A stretch of 64,000 nt of DNA from Sialis fuliginosa (GCA_961205875.1 OY540818.1:10948761-11012760), one strand, 5' to 3'. Numbered from the stretch's first letter, positions 11,603 through 24,590 are shown. Numbers and translations: made by a program. The notes: a model not told the origin generated them from the letters alone.

Positions 11603-14600
11603 CTTGATTTTTTTATTAATGATATAACCTACTTTGACCCTTGGTGTTTGTATATAACTAGCGTCTAGTTTGCGGCTTCACCTGCATTGCATTCATTTTA
11701 ATGAACATTAATATAATTTATAAATTTTAAAAACATTTGTACATATTTTTTATTTTAACAGTAAAGTATTTTGCCTGAAATTCACTTTTATAATATACCT
11801 TAGTATAATTATGCAGATAAACGAATTAAAAAAAAGTAATACCTTTTCCCCCATTAGGGGTTGAATTATGGAAAATCTCTCTTAGTTACGTTTTATACAC
11901 ATAAAATTTCATATTTCAAATGAACTATTATTTTGTAATTCTAATTTTCTATTTTTTTTTCAGTAGTAAAGTATTTTAGAGGCCAATGAGCTTTTTTTTG
12001 TTAAATTCGTTTTCAACATCAAAAAATACCTAAGCTAAACATAATCCGGTTAATAGTACAAGGTCTTTTTTGTAGCTCTGTGTTATTTTTGAATAATGAT
12101 CCTTAAATTATGAATCTTTTCTAATATTCTGAAATCAAAATGACGATTTGAAACCGTAAATCAAATATATCTAGACTTAAATTTGAACTACAGAATTTTG
12201 AATTTTGAGCCAACCACAATGAACCATGAGCAAAAAAGGCACACTAGAATCCTCTACCCAAAATCTGATATTAAAATTTAAATATACATGTAAAAAGCTT
12301 TTCAATACAACAGTTTTTAAAAATAATTCTGTATTTATTTATTTATTTCCATGTCCGTGTTTTGTTATAAATGACCGTATACTATGATTTTTCGATTTAT
12401 TCAAAATTATATAAAAGGACGATTTAAATAAAAATTCATAAATAATTAATTAATATTTTGTAATTATAAAATATAGAAAAAAAATTATGATGAAAAAATA
12501 TATCAAATTTAATTAATATACTAATAAAGGATTTTTCTTTTAATTTTCCGGAAACAGATATTAATTCTAGACATTAAAAACAAAATTACTCATAATATTT
12601 ATTATTTTGTAAGGTTAACAAATGATTTTAATTATTTCTTAACAACGGTATTTCATATAATGTATCGTCTCAATTCAATACAATATTTATTGAAACACTT
12701 TTCTTCGTATATAGAAATTCACAATCAATTGAAGAATGTTGTAATTTCAAGAATATGAATGATTTATTTGCACAAATATATTAAAGAAATAAAATCATGA
12801 CATATTTTAAATCTATATTTACTTTTGCTATTATCTACGAAGCCGTAAGATATAAAAATTCCTTTTTCTTTCTCGGAGATCTTTGCCAAATAAGTCGTGT
12901 CACCCAAACACTGCAAATTTAGATTAATCACCAAAAACTATTTGCTCAATAAATCTTATTCTGCACTCAGATATTCCACACTGTTATTTAGTTACGCTAT
13001 CTAATTGAGTTATCTAGCCTTTACTCTATGCGTATAGTGTGTATTTATTGTCGGAAATTTGAAATATGTTTTAATATACAAAATACTAATTGATTGGAAA
13101 AGTTTACTCGATAGTTTTTTGATTTGATATGAAGGTAGTAGATAACACAAGTCATCATCATTTTTGCTGCCGAGACCTGAATTATCTATTTAAATTGAGC
13201 TATATATTATATCTAATTCTTGAGATAATTGTTTTCGAAGTTAATTATCTTATTGATTATATGAAACTTTTACCAAAAAATGGTGGCAGTCATTTTCCTC
13301 AATTGTCATTTTTATTGTTTATTTCCCATTGAATTTGATTTGTAAGAGAAATGATGGTTCCAAATAGATGTTTCTCTGTTAATGAATTATCACTGAAATA
13401 TTTTTAAAGGCATTTATTAGTAATTTTTTTATTATTTTATAATTAAAAATAATTGATATTTATTTTCAGAGGTTTACATACCTCCAGCGTTGGTGAAAAT
13501 TAATACTTTTAAGGTTGTACTGTTTTCGTTAAAGTCTGCCGAGCCAAATTTTTTAATTTTGAAAAAGTAAACATTTCATCAAAAAACATATTCACCAAAA
13601 ATTTTGTTCTTTTATGGTTCAAAATCTAACCTAATATAACCTTACCCCTTCTTAAGATCCAATTGATATGCCGCTGACTTTACGGAGCACATTTTTGAGG
13701 AGTACACTGACTTCTATGTTAGGCAACTTGCTACGATATGTTATAAAATATATATGATCCTTCTGCCAGCCCTATTAAATGCCACACAAAAATATTCATC
13801 AAAATTGGCCTGGTTCTTCAAAGTTGGAACACTGTATAATAATTTAATTAATACCTCGAAAAAGATTTTCGTTTCAAATGTACCGGATTATTACGCTTTT
13901 CTGTATAGGTATATGTTTAATAATAATGTACATCAAAAATACGAGTTTTAAAATTTTGGGGTTTAGCAATCTATTTTTAACATAAATATTTTTACACAAT
14001 CCATTAGTTGAGGATTAAAATGGTATGCATGTTTTTAATTTAAAAATATATTGTTGAAACACCATCAGTTTTAAAGTAATTAGAACTCTAATTACTAGCA
14101 GCTAATTTGAAATAGTCAACGAGATGGCTATCAGTCAAACGTGTTCGATATTTGAATTTTGTAAAGTTCAGATGTGAAAATAAGAACTCGTATAAGTTGT
14201 AAAACCAATGTTTTGGTTCCATCGTACTAGATAGAGTACATTATATTGAATAATAACTACTAATAGAGCTTATAAACATTAAATACTGTCATTTTTGTTT
14301 GTAACGTAAGTACCTACATATGTACGTCTGGTCTCAGAGACCATTACTTTAAATAGTATTTGTGAAAAAGTATTATCAAGATAGATAAAATAGGGGTTAG
14401 ATCGTATTTTTATGTATTTTTTTATACAGATCACAAAATGCATTAAAAAGACATCGGTTATTTTGAATTTATTTAAATCTATTATCAGAAAAGAACGCTA
14501 TTAAATTAAGAACTATTAATTGGTACATTATTAGGAAAATATACAAGATGGCCAAATTTTGACTGTAGTTAGAACTACGCAAATTTTCTGAAAACTCAGT

Positions 14601-15335
14601 AGTAAAGTTGGCCCTGGAGCCTGGAGCATACTAACTGAAGGTCTCTATGTTACAGTTTATAAGGATTTTGTAAACTTTTTTTACATTTTTATTATTACTT
14701 TAAACAAAAATGATTGTATGCCTTTTTTAATACATAATACTAATTTCCTTGAAACTTTATTATATTTGTATGATGAAACAATATAAAGTATCATATTTCT
14801 ATTATAAAATATCCCATTAAAACTTACAAACGTCTGTATCTAGTTATACAAAAAGCCATAACGTAGGGTGGCTATAATAGAGTTATCAGCGTTACAAGGA
14901 GTATTGTATGTGTGGTGTATATATTAACGTAATGGTAAATGGAAGTAAAACAGCCATAAATAGAAGACGTCCGTGGTTTAATTACCTCACGCGACCGCCT
15001 CTGTCGATAATAAATATGCCTTTATCATGCAGCACGGGTCAACATGCAGTGTAGGATACAACACTGTTGTGCCCGATATCAGTTATTGGTCATTTCAGAA
15101 ATTGTTTACTTTAAGTACGTGAATGTGAACGTTGATTGTAAAATCATTTGTTCAGATGCCAAAGCGATTTACATTACAAAACAAACACTTGCACATTTAT
15201 GTTTTTTGAATTTGACTGTTGTCCACGTTGTTGCGTTTTTGAAATACTTCTGAGAGTTGAAACGTCAAGAGGAGAAGAAACGCGACATTAACATGGATAT
15301 AAGCCCAGTATAAAATAAAAATCTAAAAAATGTGT
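11603..15335. other. gene desert, no gene seen
   Basis: AT-rich with only short spurious frames. A block near 13649-13710 (AAGATCC.. then GCTGACTTTACGGAGCACAT) is repeated at 22491-22545 with changes, so it is a dispersed repeat. Around 14940-15050 there is a less AT-biased segment containing TTTAATTACCTCACGCGACC and TTATCATGCAGCACGGGTCA, possibly constrained non-coding sequence. Nothing else is recognisable. Confidence 0.35.
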
Positions 15336-15365
15336 AAGGGAAGATTGGGTAGCTCCGGACACTTA
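15336..15365. repeat. GGGAAGA(CC/TT)GGG repeat end, copy 1
   Basis: AAGGGAAGATTGGGTAGCTC shares its start with GGGGAGACCGGGTTTGG at 31863 and GGGAAGACCGGGGCTATTG at 53684. Three similar starts with different continuations suggest one conserved terminus of an interspersed repeat. No partner end was found. Confidence 0.35.
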
Positions 15366-15589
15366 AATGAATTGCAAATAAAAATATAAAAACAAATTTT
15401 CTGTCTTTATTTTAATCTTAAAATCAAACTAAGAACTTTTTCAATCATATTAATTAATTAAATATTAGTAATCATAACACATTTCACTTCAATGAAAAGT
15501 AAAATATCGAAATTGATTATGATTGTTGCTAACCAATTTATTTAAATATTTTATTTTCATACATGGTGTTTCCTGGGAGTTTGAAAATA

Positions 15590-15826
15590 TAATTTTACAT
15601 GATTTTCTCAGTAACTACTGAACGGATTTTATTTCGCTTTTCACTAATGGATATGTTAGATTTAGGTACATAATTTGTGGATATTTTGTGTAGAAAACAG
15701 TTCGAAAAAAAATAATTCGTTGTGAACCGTGTGTTGTGGGCTTGTTGGGTGGGTATGTTAAATATTTTAGGTCACTATGATTTTGTGGATATTAACCCGG
15801 GTAACACCGGGTTCAATGCGCTAGTT
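15590..15826 (-). mobile_element. RTE/SINE-like repeat fragment, minus strand
   Basis: Read on the minus strand it begins ACTAGCGCATTGAACCCGGT and ends with a block resembling AAATCCGTTCAGTAGTTACT. This is the usual order in short RTE-related insect repeats (5' ACTAGC..CCCGG, 3' CGTTCAGTAGTT). A 7-bp stem AACCCGG..CCGGGTT lies at its start. Assignment from recalled family features. Confidence 0.4.
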
Positions 15827-15829
15827 ATT

Positions 15830-18500
15830 TATAAAATAAGCGATGATTTTGTTCGTAAACATTTTAGTAATTAGTGTTTGATTTAATATAATAACATGAT
15901 GTGGGGACTTGAAAACAAAAACCGATTGTAGAGAACACTAGATCAATTTATTAACGTCAAGTGTATAATTTCAAGGTTAGTTAAACTTTTTTATACCACA
16001 CAATGAGTAAAAAAAACTTCAGTGTTCAAACGATTTGATAAGATAAACATCCATCTTTGTCATCTTTTCACTTCGAATTTAATATTGTGGAAGTGTTAAA
16101 CGATATTTATATAAAAAAAACACCATCGTATGTTGTGTGCTGTAGTCGATTTATGTAATAACTTTTGAAAGCCGCTTTTATTTTTAATGTTACAAATTTA
16201 TAACAATGTTGATTTTAGATAATTACAATATTTTTTCTTGAAAACAAAAAATAAATTCGGTAACTCTCTATTATTTAAAATCCTTGTTATCAAAAAGAAT
16301 AATAAAATAAATTTTCGTGTTTGTTGTTTTATAATGACGATGTTAAAATTAATTAATTAAGTATTTTTATTTTTGCGCCTTCATTAGTACTAAGAACTTT
16401 TAAAGTAATCTTTTAAAATAATGCAGAATAGAATATCACCCATAATTTTGATTTTTTATATACAAAATTTTATAATTGTTTAATGTAATATATTTCCATC
16501 GATAAAAATAACAGCATCGATAAGGGTTGTCCTGTTAATACTAATACTATTTTCCATAAACAATAATTAACAATAATATTGTTTATGTGATCAAATAGAA
16601 TCCTTAACGATATTTCAAAATAAAACTGATTGGTCAAAATACTTAAAATAAATTGTTTTTGAAACCGGTATTATTATTGAACAGTTCTAAAAAGAAAATA
16701 AACAAATTAAAAGGTTAAATATTTATAGGTATAAATATTTAATTTATAGTAATTTAAAAATTGTTTATTTTTCCGTAATGTTTGATTAGTTAAGTACCTA
16801 AAAAAAACAATCTGAAAAAACGTTGATTTTAATGAATTATTTACTAACAATCATTTTAAAATAAAACAAACTAATTAAATAAATGAATCCCACACAAACT
16901 TTCAAATACAATCATTTTATAAAGTCAAGTATGATAAATGTTCAGAAAATATTATAGGATCGGATTTGAGTTTATCCTAGGAGACACGTAAATATTCTCC
17001 AATTGCTACAAGAATTGCGTAGACGAGTTATGGCTCCTTTTGCCCAAGGGAATGTTTAAATTTTAATATTTTCAAATTCTTTAAGATCTATAGCTACGAG
17101 TTCATATTCGAATATGCATACCTATGTTTGTACAAATATATATGTATACAGCTATCTACAGGTAAATCTCGTTTAACGAATCGTTGTATAAAGAATATGC
17201 CAAAGAACTAAATTTTAATACCTTAGCTTCGATATAACGAATTTTTGTATGTATGTATGTTTTTCTTGCGTATTTTTTGGCGATAAAAACGAATTTGTTC
17301 TTTTCAAAGTTAAATGTGTTGTTTTTGATTGGATCGCAATTAATTCGATCAAAAATGGTCGTACAGTGATAAAATAATAAGCAAATAGAAGAGAAAAGTT
17401 AATTGTTTTGCCGAAAAAAATATTATGGATTGTTGAGGCTATCACAATTGATAATATAAAATAAAACAATAGTATAAATATCTGAGGAGCAGCGACTTCT
17501 TTACTGCTAAATTCATTTTCATTCGCTTGAATATTTAAAAATAAGGTCACTGGTAAGAAGTTATGTATTTTGATATTTTGAAAAGAACCTAAAACAGAAA
17601 ATAAATAAAACAAATAAAAAATGTGTCCTCTGCTTCATAAGGAATGTTTAGTATTCAAGTTATTTTATAATTACAACACAAGCTCCACTACATGCGCAGA
17701 TACGGTGTTTCCTGGTAAACAAGAAAACGGTTTCTAATGTTTTTTTCTGCGCCCTGCCGTGCGGTAAGTACTTTTACAATACCCGGAAAAATAATATTTT
17801 TCTGTTACATTAAGTGCTGTTCACAACATAGCTAAATCACACACCAGCGGTATTTAATGTTCAATTCTTGTGACCTATGAGTTAATTTCCATGTAGTCGT
17901 AAATTTAATAGATATAATACAATAGTAAAAACTTACTCGAATCTTCCTTTGTTATTTTTTTTAAATTTATTTTTTTGTATCCGAGCTGAATTAAATTGGT
18001 ACATTAATATTTCTTTAAGTTGTACTTTTTAATGTAATATACAAAATATAGTAAAATAAAGGAATTATAAATAAATTTGAAATTAAATTATCATAATTTG
18101 CTTTCCGTATTATATCGATACTTACAAATTTTAACTGCTTTTCTCTACTTGCTACCGCGCTACGTAACTACAACTTCATATTCGTATGAACTGTTTATTT
18201 TGTACCATGAAACATTTTTATTGTTTTTACCCGGCGCCTCCACCATCTGCGTTGATTGGAGTTTCTCTTATAATATTTGATTTTTTTATTTGAATCCATG
18301 TATTTAAAATTACTATTATGAATTACAACACTTATAATAATTACATTTTGATTTTGATCTTATCATATAGCTCCGACATTACATATTTACATATATTTTA
18401 ATAATAATTTCGAGCTTATTTTTATTTTCAATACCCACTGTTAAAGTCAATTACTTAATTGAAATATTTTTTGAGGGAAATTTACTTATTTTATACTATT
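15830..18500. other. gene desert with a pogo/Tigger-like terminus at 17159
   Basis: CAGGTAAATCTCGTTTAACG at 17159, and GATATAACGAA about 70 bases later, resemble termini of pogo/Tigger elements (CAGT..CTCG.TATAACGAA). The opposite end is not apparent. A 132-residue frame on the minus strand at 17215-17613 is hydrophobic AT-rich sequence without recognisable domains. No gene seen. Confidence 0.35.
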
Positions 18501-18505
18501 GTAGT

Positions 18506-18980
18506 ACTAGTTGTGCCCGCGGCTTCGCTCACTTAAATATAGAAGTTAAATATATGGTATCGCAGAGTTTATTTTAGATATTTTTATTCTACACAATTCT
18601 TTACTACATTATATTGTTCAATATTTTTTTGGAAGCTTATATCTCCGGAACTAATAATCGTAGAGTAATAAATAAAACGCCAATAGATTAATAATAAGAG
18701 TTTTTTAACCTCCCATCCCTCAATCATTAAATATATTAATACAAAAAAGTTGAGCTAATTTTCATAGGATTTTTAAACCTTTTATATTTATTTTTCGATT
18801 AGGCAGAAAAAGTCGTAGGATAACAAATTTACCCCTTATCTCGCATAGAAGCCGTGATATTTATGATTTTGTATAATAAATAAATAGCGAAACAAAATTC
18901 AATATTTCGTTCCCTGTCATAGAAAAAGAGTTATAATTTGTCTCATTTGATCAAAAATATTTCAAAATCTTATTTTTAAC
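18506..18980 (+). repeat. dispersed repeat family A, longest uninterrupted copy
   Basis: It begins ACTAGTTGTGCCCGCGGCTT, an end common to insect non-LTR-derived repeats. It continues through GCTTATATCTCCGGAACTAA, AAAACGCCAATAGA, ATCTCGCATAGAAGCCGTGA, TTTATGATTTTGTATAATAA and AATATTTCGTTCCCTGTCAT. The blocks recur in the same order at 23994-24590 and, in part, at 27036-27180, and reversed at 4405-4690. No open frame. Confidence 0.6.
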
Positions 18981-20543
18981 TATAAAAATAATATGTAACA
19001 ATATTAGTTAAGTTACATAAATAAAACAATATTTTAAATGTTATTTTAAAGAAAACAACGGGAAATTAAAACCAGTGTCAGACATTTTGAAATATCTGAT
19101 ACTACTCGGCGGACCACAGGCTGGCCAGCCCTGGTGTACACCAATTGTAGTGATATGAATAAATATTATTTTAAATTGTAAGCGATGGCAACTAATATTG
19201 CGTAATCCCTTTAGTTAGTTTCTCTTGATTACAATTTTCAAAAAGAGACATTACGTAATATACGCGGGGAGACAACCGAATAGACTGAGAATTAGTTAGT
19301 TGTTATTACAGCGTCGTGAAGATAACATAAAATTTTAAAAAGTAAAGATTTATACAAATTTTAAGAATATTGCTGCTCTTAATACTGCAATACACGTTAA
19401 GGTCTAAAGACTCTGTAATAAGAAAATAATAAGTGCAGGTGTAACTATTTTTTTGTATCGTGAAATTATAAAAGTGAATGATTAGTGTATTTATTCTGTA
19501 AGCTGGGATTTATTGTATAAGCTATCAATGTAAGCCAAATTTAAATTAAAAAATTGTTATTTATAAATATACTTTTAATATATTTGTATAAATGTGCATT
19601 TCGGTACCTTGAGGTCTATAATAACCTTCCAATTAAAGGAAAATGATTAATATATAGCATTGCTGTCTGTAATTTTTTCATTTAAATTTGATACCCAGCA
19701 GAAAGTGTTTTGTTAGGTTTTGGCATAGACCAAATTCTTTATAACACCAAGCATAAGATTGCATATTCGATTTGAACAAACAATTACAGTTTGTAGTTAA
19801 ATCAGCAAATTACATTACATTTGTGTACGTTTAATTAATATCTCCCTTCTATTTAAGGTAGTTATAAAAGAAACATAACATTATAAACACATACACTTAA
19901 TACCCTTATAGACAAAGTTGTACATAGATAGTTTAAGCCTGATGCAATCTCCTATTCGATTAGAATTTAGGATAGTATTAATTTCTGCTCTCGTACGTTT
20001 TGCTATTGATTAAAACCCTATTATTCCGCTAATCGGAGCTGCGTGGCTCAGCAGTGTAACTTCAGTTTCCGTTATAGAGTATTCATAATACCCATAGCGG
20101 TAATAAGTTTTAACATAGTTTAGAATGGAAAGATTAAAGTGAATATTAATACCGTTTCACTTATGTCTTTGAATTGGTTTAGTTGTATTTGAATAACTCT
20201 GTTTCAAAAATTTATAACAATTACTTTACTTTCCATCGATGTGCAATGAAATAGTTTGTATAGCGCTTAACAAATAATTAAACTTAAGAATAATTAGTTG
20301 AATAAATCTTGTAAATGATATTTATGAATATAGTAAAAATTGAGTATTATAAAAATTATAATGGAGATTGTCAAAGTTACTGAATTGACAGTATGGTAAA
20401 ACTGATAGAATTTTTTGATACAAAATTGAAATTTTGAATCGGAAACTGTAATTTTTAATAAAAAATCGATTCCATTTTTTCCGTGTCTATTATTTATTAT
20501 AACTATGTCAAATCTCAGTTTTTTAGGTCAAATGGTTTTGTAG
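18981..20543. other. gene desert with a hAT-like end fragment
   Basis: CGGCGGACCACAGGCTGGCC and AGCCCTGG at about 19107-19134 look like one end of a hAT element (reverse complement CCAGGGCTGGCC). A similar CAGGCCTGGCCAACCC occurs at 23782-23797, but the two point away from each other. No gene is visible in the remainder. Confidence 0.3.
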
Positions 20544-20808
20544 CTAGAAGGCTTGACAGAAAAACAGACAGTCTTTTCGCTATTAAATTCAATAAAAAAA
20601 CTTGAATACATGACAAAATATAAATTAAATTCACAATCAACTTTTGACACAATAACAAACCGAGCAAGCCATACAACATCCGAATATTCCACCGCATACA
20701 AATACGATATAAAAAAAAACGCAATAATATCGTCTATTATTGGAAAAGGTTTGCGCGCATCTTTGCAGAAAACCACCGAGAAAGTTGTACGTAAATCGAT
20801 CAAGGTGA
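20544..20808 (+). CDS. possible orphan coding exon, product unknown
   Basis: One frame is open from 20544 to 20831 and, unlike most local frames, has a mixed composition: charged C-terminal part with SIIGKGLRASLQKT and EKVVRKSIK. It reaches AATCGATCAAG|GTGAGG, a strong splice donor consensus at 20808/20809. The first in-frame ATG is 20610; no convincing polypyrimidine-AG acceptor precedes it. I do not recognise the family. The antisense strand is also open over much of this stretch, so it may be a chance region of low stop density or a transposon-derived coding remnant. Confidence 0.25.
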
Positions 20809-21108
20809 GGGCTGGAATCCATAATTCAGTTTAGCGGAAACTTATTTATCAAGAGCGTTTGTAACAATAATTCCCAGATGTTACCAGAATTTAATGTGAA
20901 GTGTGGAGATAAAATAGACAGGAATAGCGAAAATAATTTATTACTTTTTTAATAGAAATACTGAAACAAAGCACGAGCGAAATTTTATACAGTTTTTTGT
21001 TTTTAATTTCATGTCGTTGGAATTTGTTATATGTGTGCTTGCTTGATACTTATTATTAATAATTTAATTTTAATAATTGCTCTGTTACAGAACTGTTAAA
21101 GTCATTTA

Positions 21109-21434
21109 TGCCCGGTATTATAAAGAATTTGCTTGAGTGCAAATACAAATTAGCTTCCAGCTAACGCTATCTGCTAGATGTCAAACTGTTATGAAATTAC
21201 TCAATATTTTAAAGCCTGGTAATAAATGTATAATAATATAAATGCTATGCATTTTATGAGGTACACTTGGCAGCACTTATTTTAAGTCGCTGATTGTATT
21301 ATATTTATCGCACATACGATTTCATTCGCTTCATATGTGGGTGTGTTGTCATTTATATTTAATACCTAGCTGATAGCGTTAGCTGGAAGCTAATTTGCAT
21401 TTGCACTCAAGCAAATTCTTTGTAATATTGGGCA
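21109..21434. mobile_element. MITE with long inverted ends and TTA duplication (PIF/Harbinger-like?)
   Basis: The termini TGCCCGGTATTATAAAGAAT and TGCCCAATATTACAAAGAAT (reverse complement of the right end) stay alike for about 70 bp, including TTTGCTTGAGTGCAAAT and TTAGCTTCCAGCTAACGCTA. Both sides carry TTA (21106-21108, 21435-21437), matching the 3-bp TWA duplications of PIF/Harbinger transposition. The element is 326 bp and non-coding. Confidence 0.65.
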
Positions 21435-21629
21435 TTAGAATACTTTATGGGTTGTGTACTAAAGAATCATACTGATAATTGTAAAAATAGGTATGTTTAA
21501 GATTAATGTTTATTTTAAAAAACATTTTCAAGACCAACTTGATGTTCGAAGTGGCATATCGATGAAAAGCAGAGTAAAAACATGTTTAAATATGCCTAAG
21601 CCAACTTTGTGCTCTATATGAAAAACTAA

Positions 21630-21849
21630 TCTAAGAGCCCATTCACACGGCACTGTAATTTATTTTTCAGGTAACGGTTTTTTCCCGTGCATCTAGCAGT
21701 GGCAATGCATTTCATATCAGAGTGTTCACACTACACACGTCCGACCTTATACGGCAGTGGGTCGTGTGAACACTCTCTTATGAAATGCATTACCATTGCT
21801 AGGCGCACGGGAAAAAAACGTTACGGCGCCGTGTGTATGGGCTCTTAGA
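21630..21849. mobile_element. 220-bp foldback MITE
   Basis: Almost the whole element is an inverted repeat. The outer ends TCTAAGAGCCC and GGGCTCTTAGA are perfect complements. Inner blocks CCCGTGCATCTAGCAGTGGC / GCATTTCATA / GAGTGTTCACAC recur inverted on the right. TA flanks AGAGCCC on each side, so a TA duplication is possible. It lies 196 bp from the preceding MITE. Superfamily uncertain. Confidence 0.65.
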
Positions 21850-23990
21850 GCTTATCGCTTATATCTCAAAAATATTTTAAAAGTACGATTAAGTTTTGCA
21901 CAAAAAGTACATTAGGAATCTGCATATAAAAAGAACTTTAGCAAAAAAGATAGTCATTTAAATTTTTTATTTTACAAATATTTGATTTTGTTTATTCAAA
22001 TCTCTCTCTCTCTCTCCAATGCTGGAAAAGTTATGTAGAACACCTGGTATGAAATCAATATTAATATTTTATATGGAAATTATTAAACATAACGTATATT
22101 ATATTTATTCAATTAACTATTTAGTTTTTAAAAATTCCAGGAATTTGTTGGAAGTATCTTATTATTAATTAACTCATAATATCTACTAATACTGATAGAA
22201 TCAGGAAACTTATATTTATTGTAAATTATACAGTTTTTTATTTTTTTTTTGGTTTTATACAGTCAATATTAATATTTTTTAAGGAATATTTTTGTATTAA
22301 TTTTCATGAAAAGAAAAAAAAACATTTCTAAATTGCTTATAAAACTACATTTTTTTATGCATGCTTGTAAGAAAAACGACATTTCTCTAACAATGAATTA
22401 ACACTTAAATACTTTAAATGTCAATAAAAAACATTTAATAATTTTTAATTTTTTTTTAATAACAAACAATTTATAGATATTTATATTAAGATCCGAATGC
22501 TGCTGACTTAACGGAGTTCATTTTTGCGGAGCACAATGGTAACAATGTAAAGTAACGTGTTATGAGCCATATCTTTTTCTATGTCTAAGGTTATTTACAT
22601 GTAGTAAAATTTAATATTAATTTCTTGGTGAAAATTCATAATTTGAAAGATTGTAATACAGAAACAAAATAGTTACGATTTATTAAATGCTTAATAAAAA
22701 TAATAGCTATGGCAAAGTAAGATAAACAATTATTTTCGTACACATACAAAGTACATAAATCATGTACTTATATATAGCTACGATTAAAAGCAGATTAGAG
22801 AACAAGTTGAAAGTTTATTTCGTTTCGTTTAAAGTTCATTGTTGAAGTTGGATTTACCAACTCAAATATTTTTGTTGCTTTTCCAATGTGGTCACATCTG
22901 TTTTTGATGACAATAATCCATAGGGTTCGGGGCGTACAATTTAATAGCCGTGAACAATTATTTAAGGGAGGAAGTGAGTAACCCTTTGATGTCAAAATTA
23001 CCCGCGACACATTATATGGCGCTGTGCTACATCCTAATAATTCATGCAATGAATTCATTCCACCCTCTCGACAAACTGACCCGCTCGTTTGAAAAATATG
23101 TTGTGTATGTTCCGCGTATGCTATATACGTCTCTCTGTCTGTCTGTGTGTGCGTGCGTGCGTGTGTGTAGCAAACATAAAACAATGTGATTTATTACGGT
23201 ATCGAATCAAACTGAAAACGACACTTCAATAGTTCATATAAGTTGCCATTCGTGCGCTTTTTTGTTTGTTGTGGAATACTAAATTCCGAATATGAACTAG
23301 TGTACTTGTATTTGACTGTGTGTATGTATACGGAAGCCTTGTGTTTTGTCAGATGGGGGTGTGAGAAGTGACAATGGGGCTCTGTCAAAATTTATATATG
23401 TGTGGTTGTTGTTGTATGTTGAATAACGAAATAATAATTATTTTGTGAGTTCTATTTGTCTTATTTATTTCTTTAGTTTGACAATACCATTTGGTTTTTT
23501 ATATGAAACTAAAGTGTTTATTGAAATCAGTTTTCTCTTTTGCTACTAAGACTTTTTTTTAGAGTTTATTACATGCTTTAGCTTTTATTATTTATTATTT
23601 CCTTTTATATAAAGTTTGTGTTTTTTTCATTAGTAGTAACAGTAACTTTTATAAAATGTGTCACTGGCTTTTTTTTAATATCAAAGTGTTGTTTAATGTA
23701 AAAATAATTTATTTAATTTAACTTAACAAATACTAACTCTGATACGTAAAAAGTTGAAAATAAGTTCAACACCATTTAAAGCAGGCCTGGCCAACCCAAA
23801 TTGCTGCATAGACAACTTAAAATTGTTCGAAGGCCGCACCGCACATAAATAAAAATTCTATTTTTTTTTCATAATTTTTTCGATCTCTGGCTTTACAACA
23901 GATTTAGTACTTATTGAATTCTTTTTCTAGTCACCTTCATTTTTTTAATGTAGAACTACTTATGAACCCGGAAACCTCTGGAGAAATAAA
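21850..23990. other. gene desert with simple repeats
   Basis: A (TC)n tract lies at about 22003-22016 and a mixed TCTG/TGCG tract at about 23128-23168. The block at 22491-22545 duplicates that at 13649. A less AT-rich stretch at 22915-23100 (GGGTTCGGGGCGTACAATTT) may be regulatory, but no gene is recognised. CAGGCCTGGCCAACCC at 23782 is a probable hAT end without a visible partner. Confidence 0.3.
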
Positions 23991-23993
23991 TGA

Positions 23994-24590
23994 AAAAAAA
24001 ATGTCTCCTTTTGAAAACTTGTATCCCCGGAACTAATAATCGTACAGAAATACATATAAAAACGCCAATAGACTTATATAATAATAGTTTTAACCGTCTA
24101 AAAATATTAGCATAAAAAAGTTAAGTAAATTATGACACGATTTTGAACTTTCAATATTTCACCTTCTGTCACAGATGCAGGGTTGTAATTGGTTTCATTT
24201 GATATTTGGCAGGAAAAAACATCGCATATAGGAACCGTGTTATTTACGATTTTGTGCAAGGCTACAAACGCACGGGAGGTTTTTCGCCGCGTCGTTTTAA
24301 AAACTCAACCAGTTGTATTTTAAATATATTTTAAATGTGAAACAACCACTTTTCGGAATTAAATACATGTGTACAAGTTATAATGGTCAGCGTTTTTTCC
24401 CCGCTCGATTGCGCGCCAAAAAGTGTGCGCGAATGGCGGTTAAAAACCGCACGGCGAAATCCTCCCGTCTAATAAATAATTGGCGTAAAAAGAAAAATTC
24501 AATATTTCGTTTCCTGTTGCAGATTAGGGTTGGAATTGGTTTCATTCGATCAACAATTCTTTAAATTCTTATTTTGTATTATAAAAATAG
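23994..24590 (+). repeat. dispersed repeat family A, copy interrupted by a nested insertion
   Basis: It matches 18640-18980 through TCCCCGGAACTAATAATCGT, AACGCCAATAGA, TTTACGATTTTGTG, then after a gap AATAAATAATTGGCG and AATATTTCGTTTCCTGTTGC. The 18506 copy runs straight across the gap, so 24257-24468 is a later insertion. The copy also shows an internal repeat of the CTGT(C/T)..AG..AGGGTTG..TTGGTTTCATT(C/T)GAT block. Confidence 0.55.
24257..24468. mobile_element. nested MITE inside family A repeat
   Basis: Inverted arms ACGGGAGGTTTTTCGCCGCG (left) and the reverse complement of the right end, ACGGGAGGATTTCGCCGTGC, enclose about 200 bp. Comparison with the uninterrupted copy at about 18865 shows the sequence is additional. 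No clear target duplication. A short reading frame across it (24313-24564) is incidental. Confidence 0.5.

Noticed and set aside
17215..17613. 132-residue open frame on the minus strand
   Set aside because: It is hydrophobic Phe/Ile/Leu-rich sequence as expected from antisense A-rich DNA, overlaps a pogo/Tigger-like terminus, and shows no domain or splice support.
20030..20110. GGAGCTGCGTGGCTCAGCAG as a tRNA or SINE A box
   Set aside because: No B box (GGTTCGANTCC-like) at a suitable distance and no cloverleaf can be formed.
19107..23797. CCAGGGCTGGCC-type ends at 19134 and 23782 as one 4.6-kb hAT element
   Set aside because: The two ends face away from each other, so they cannot delimit a single element.
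24313..24564. 83-residue basic open frame (RLRAKKCARM..)
   Set aside because: It spans the boundary of a nested MITE and family A repeat, so it is a chance frame made by two inserted elements.
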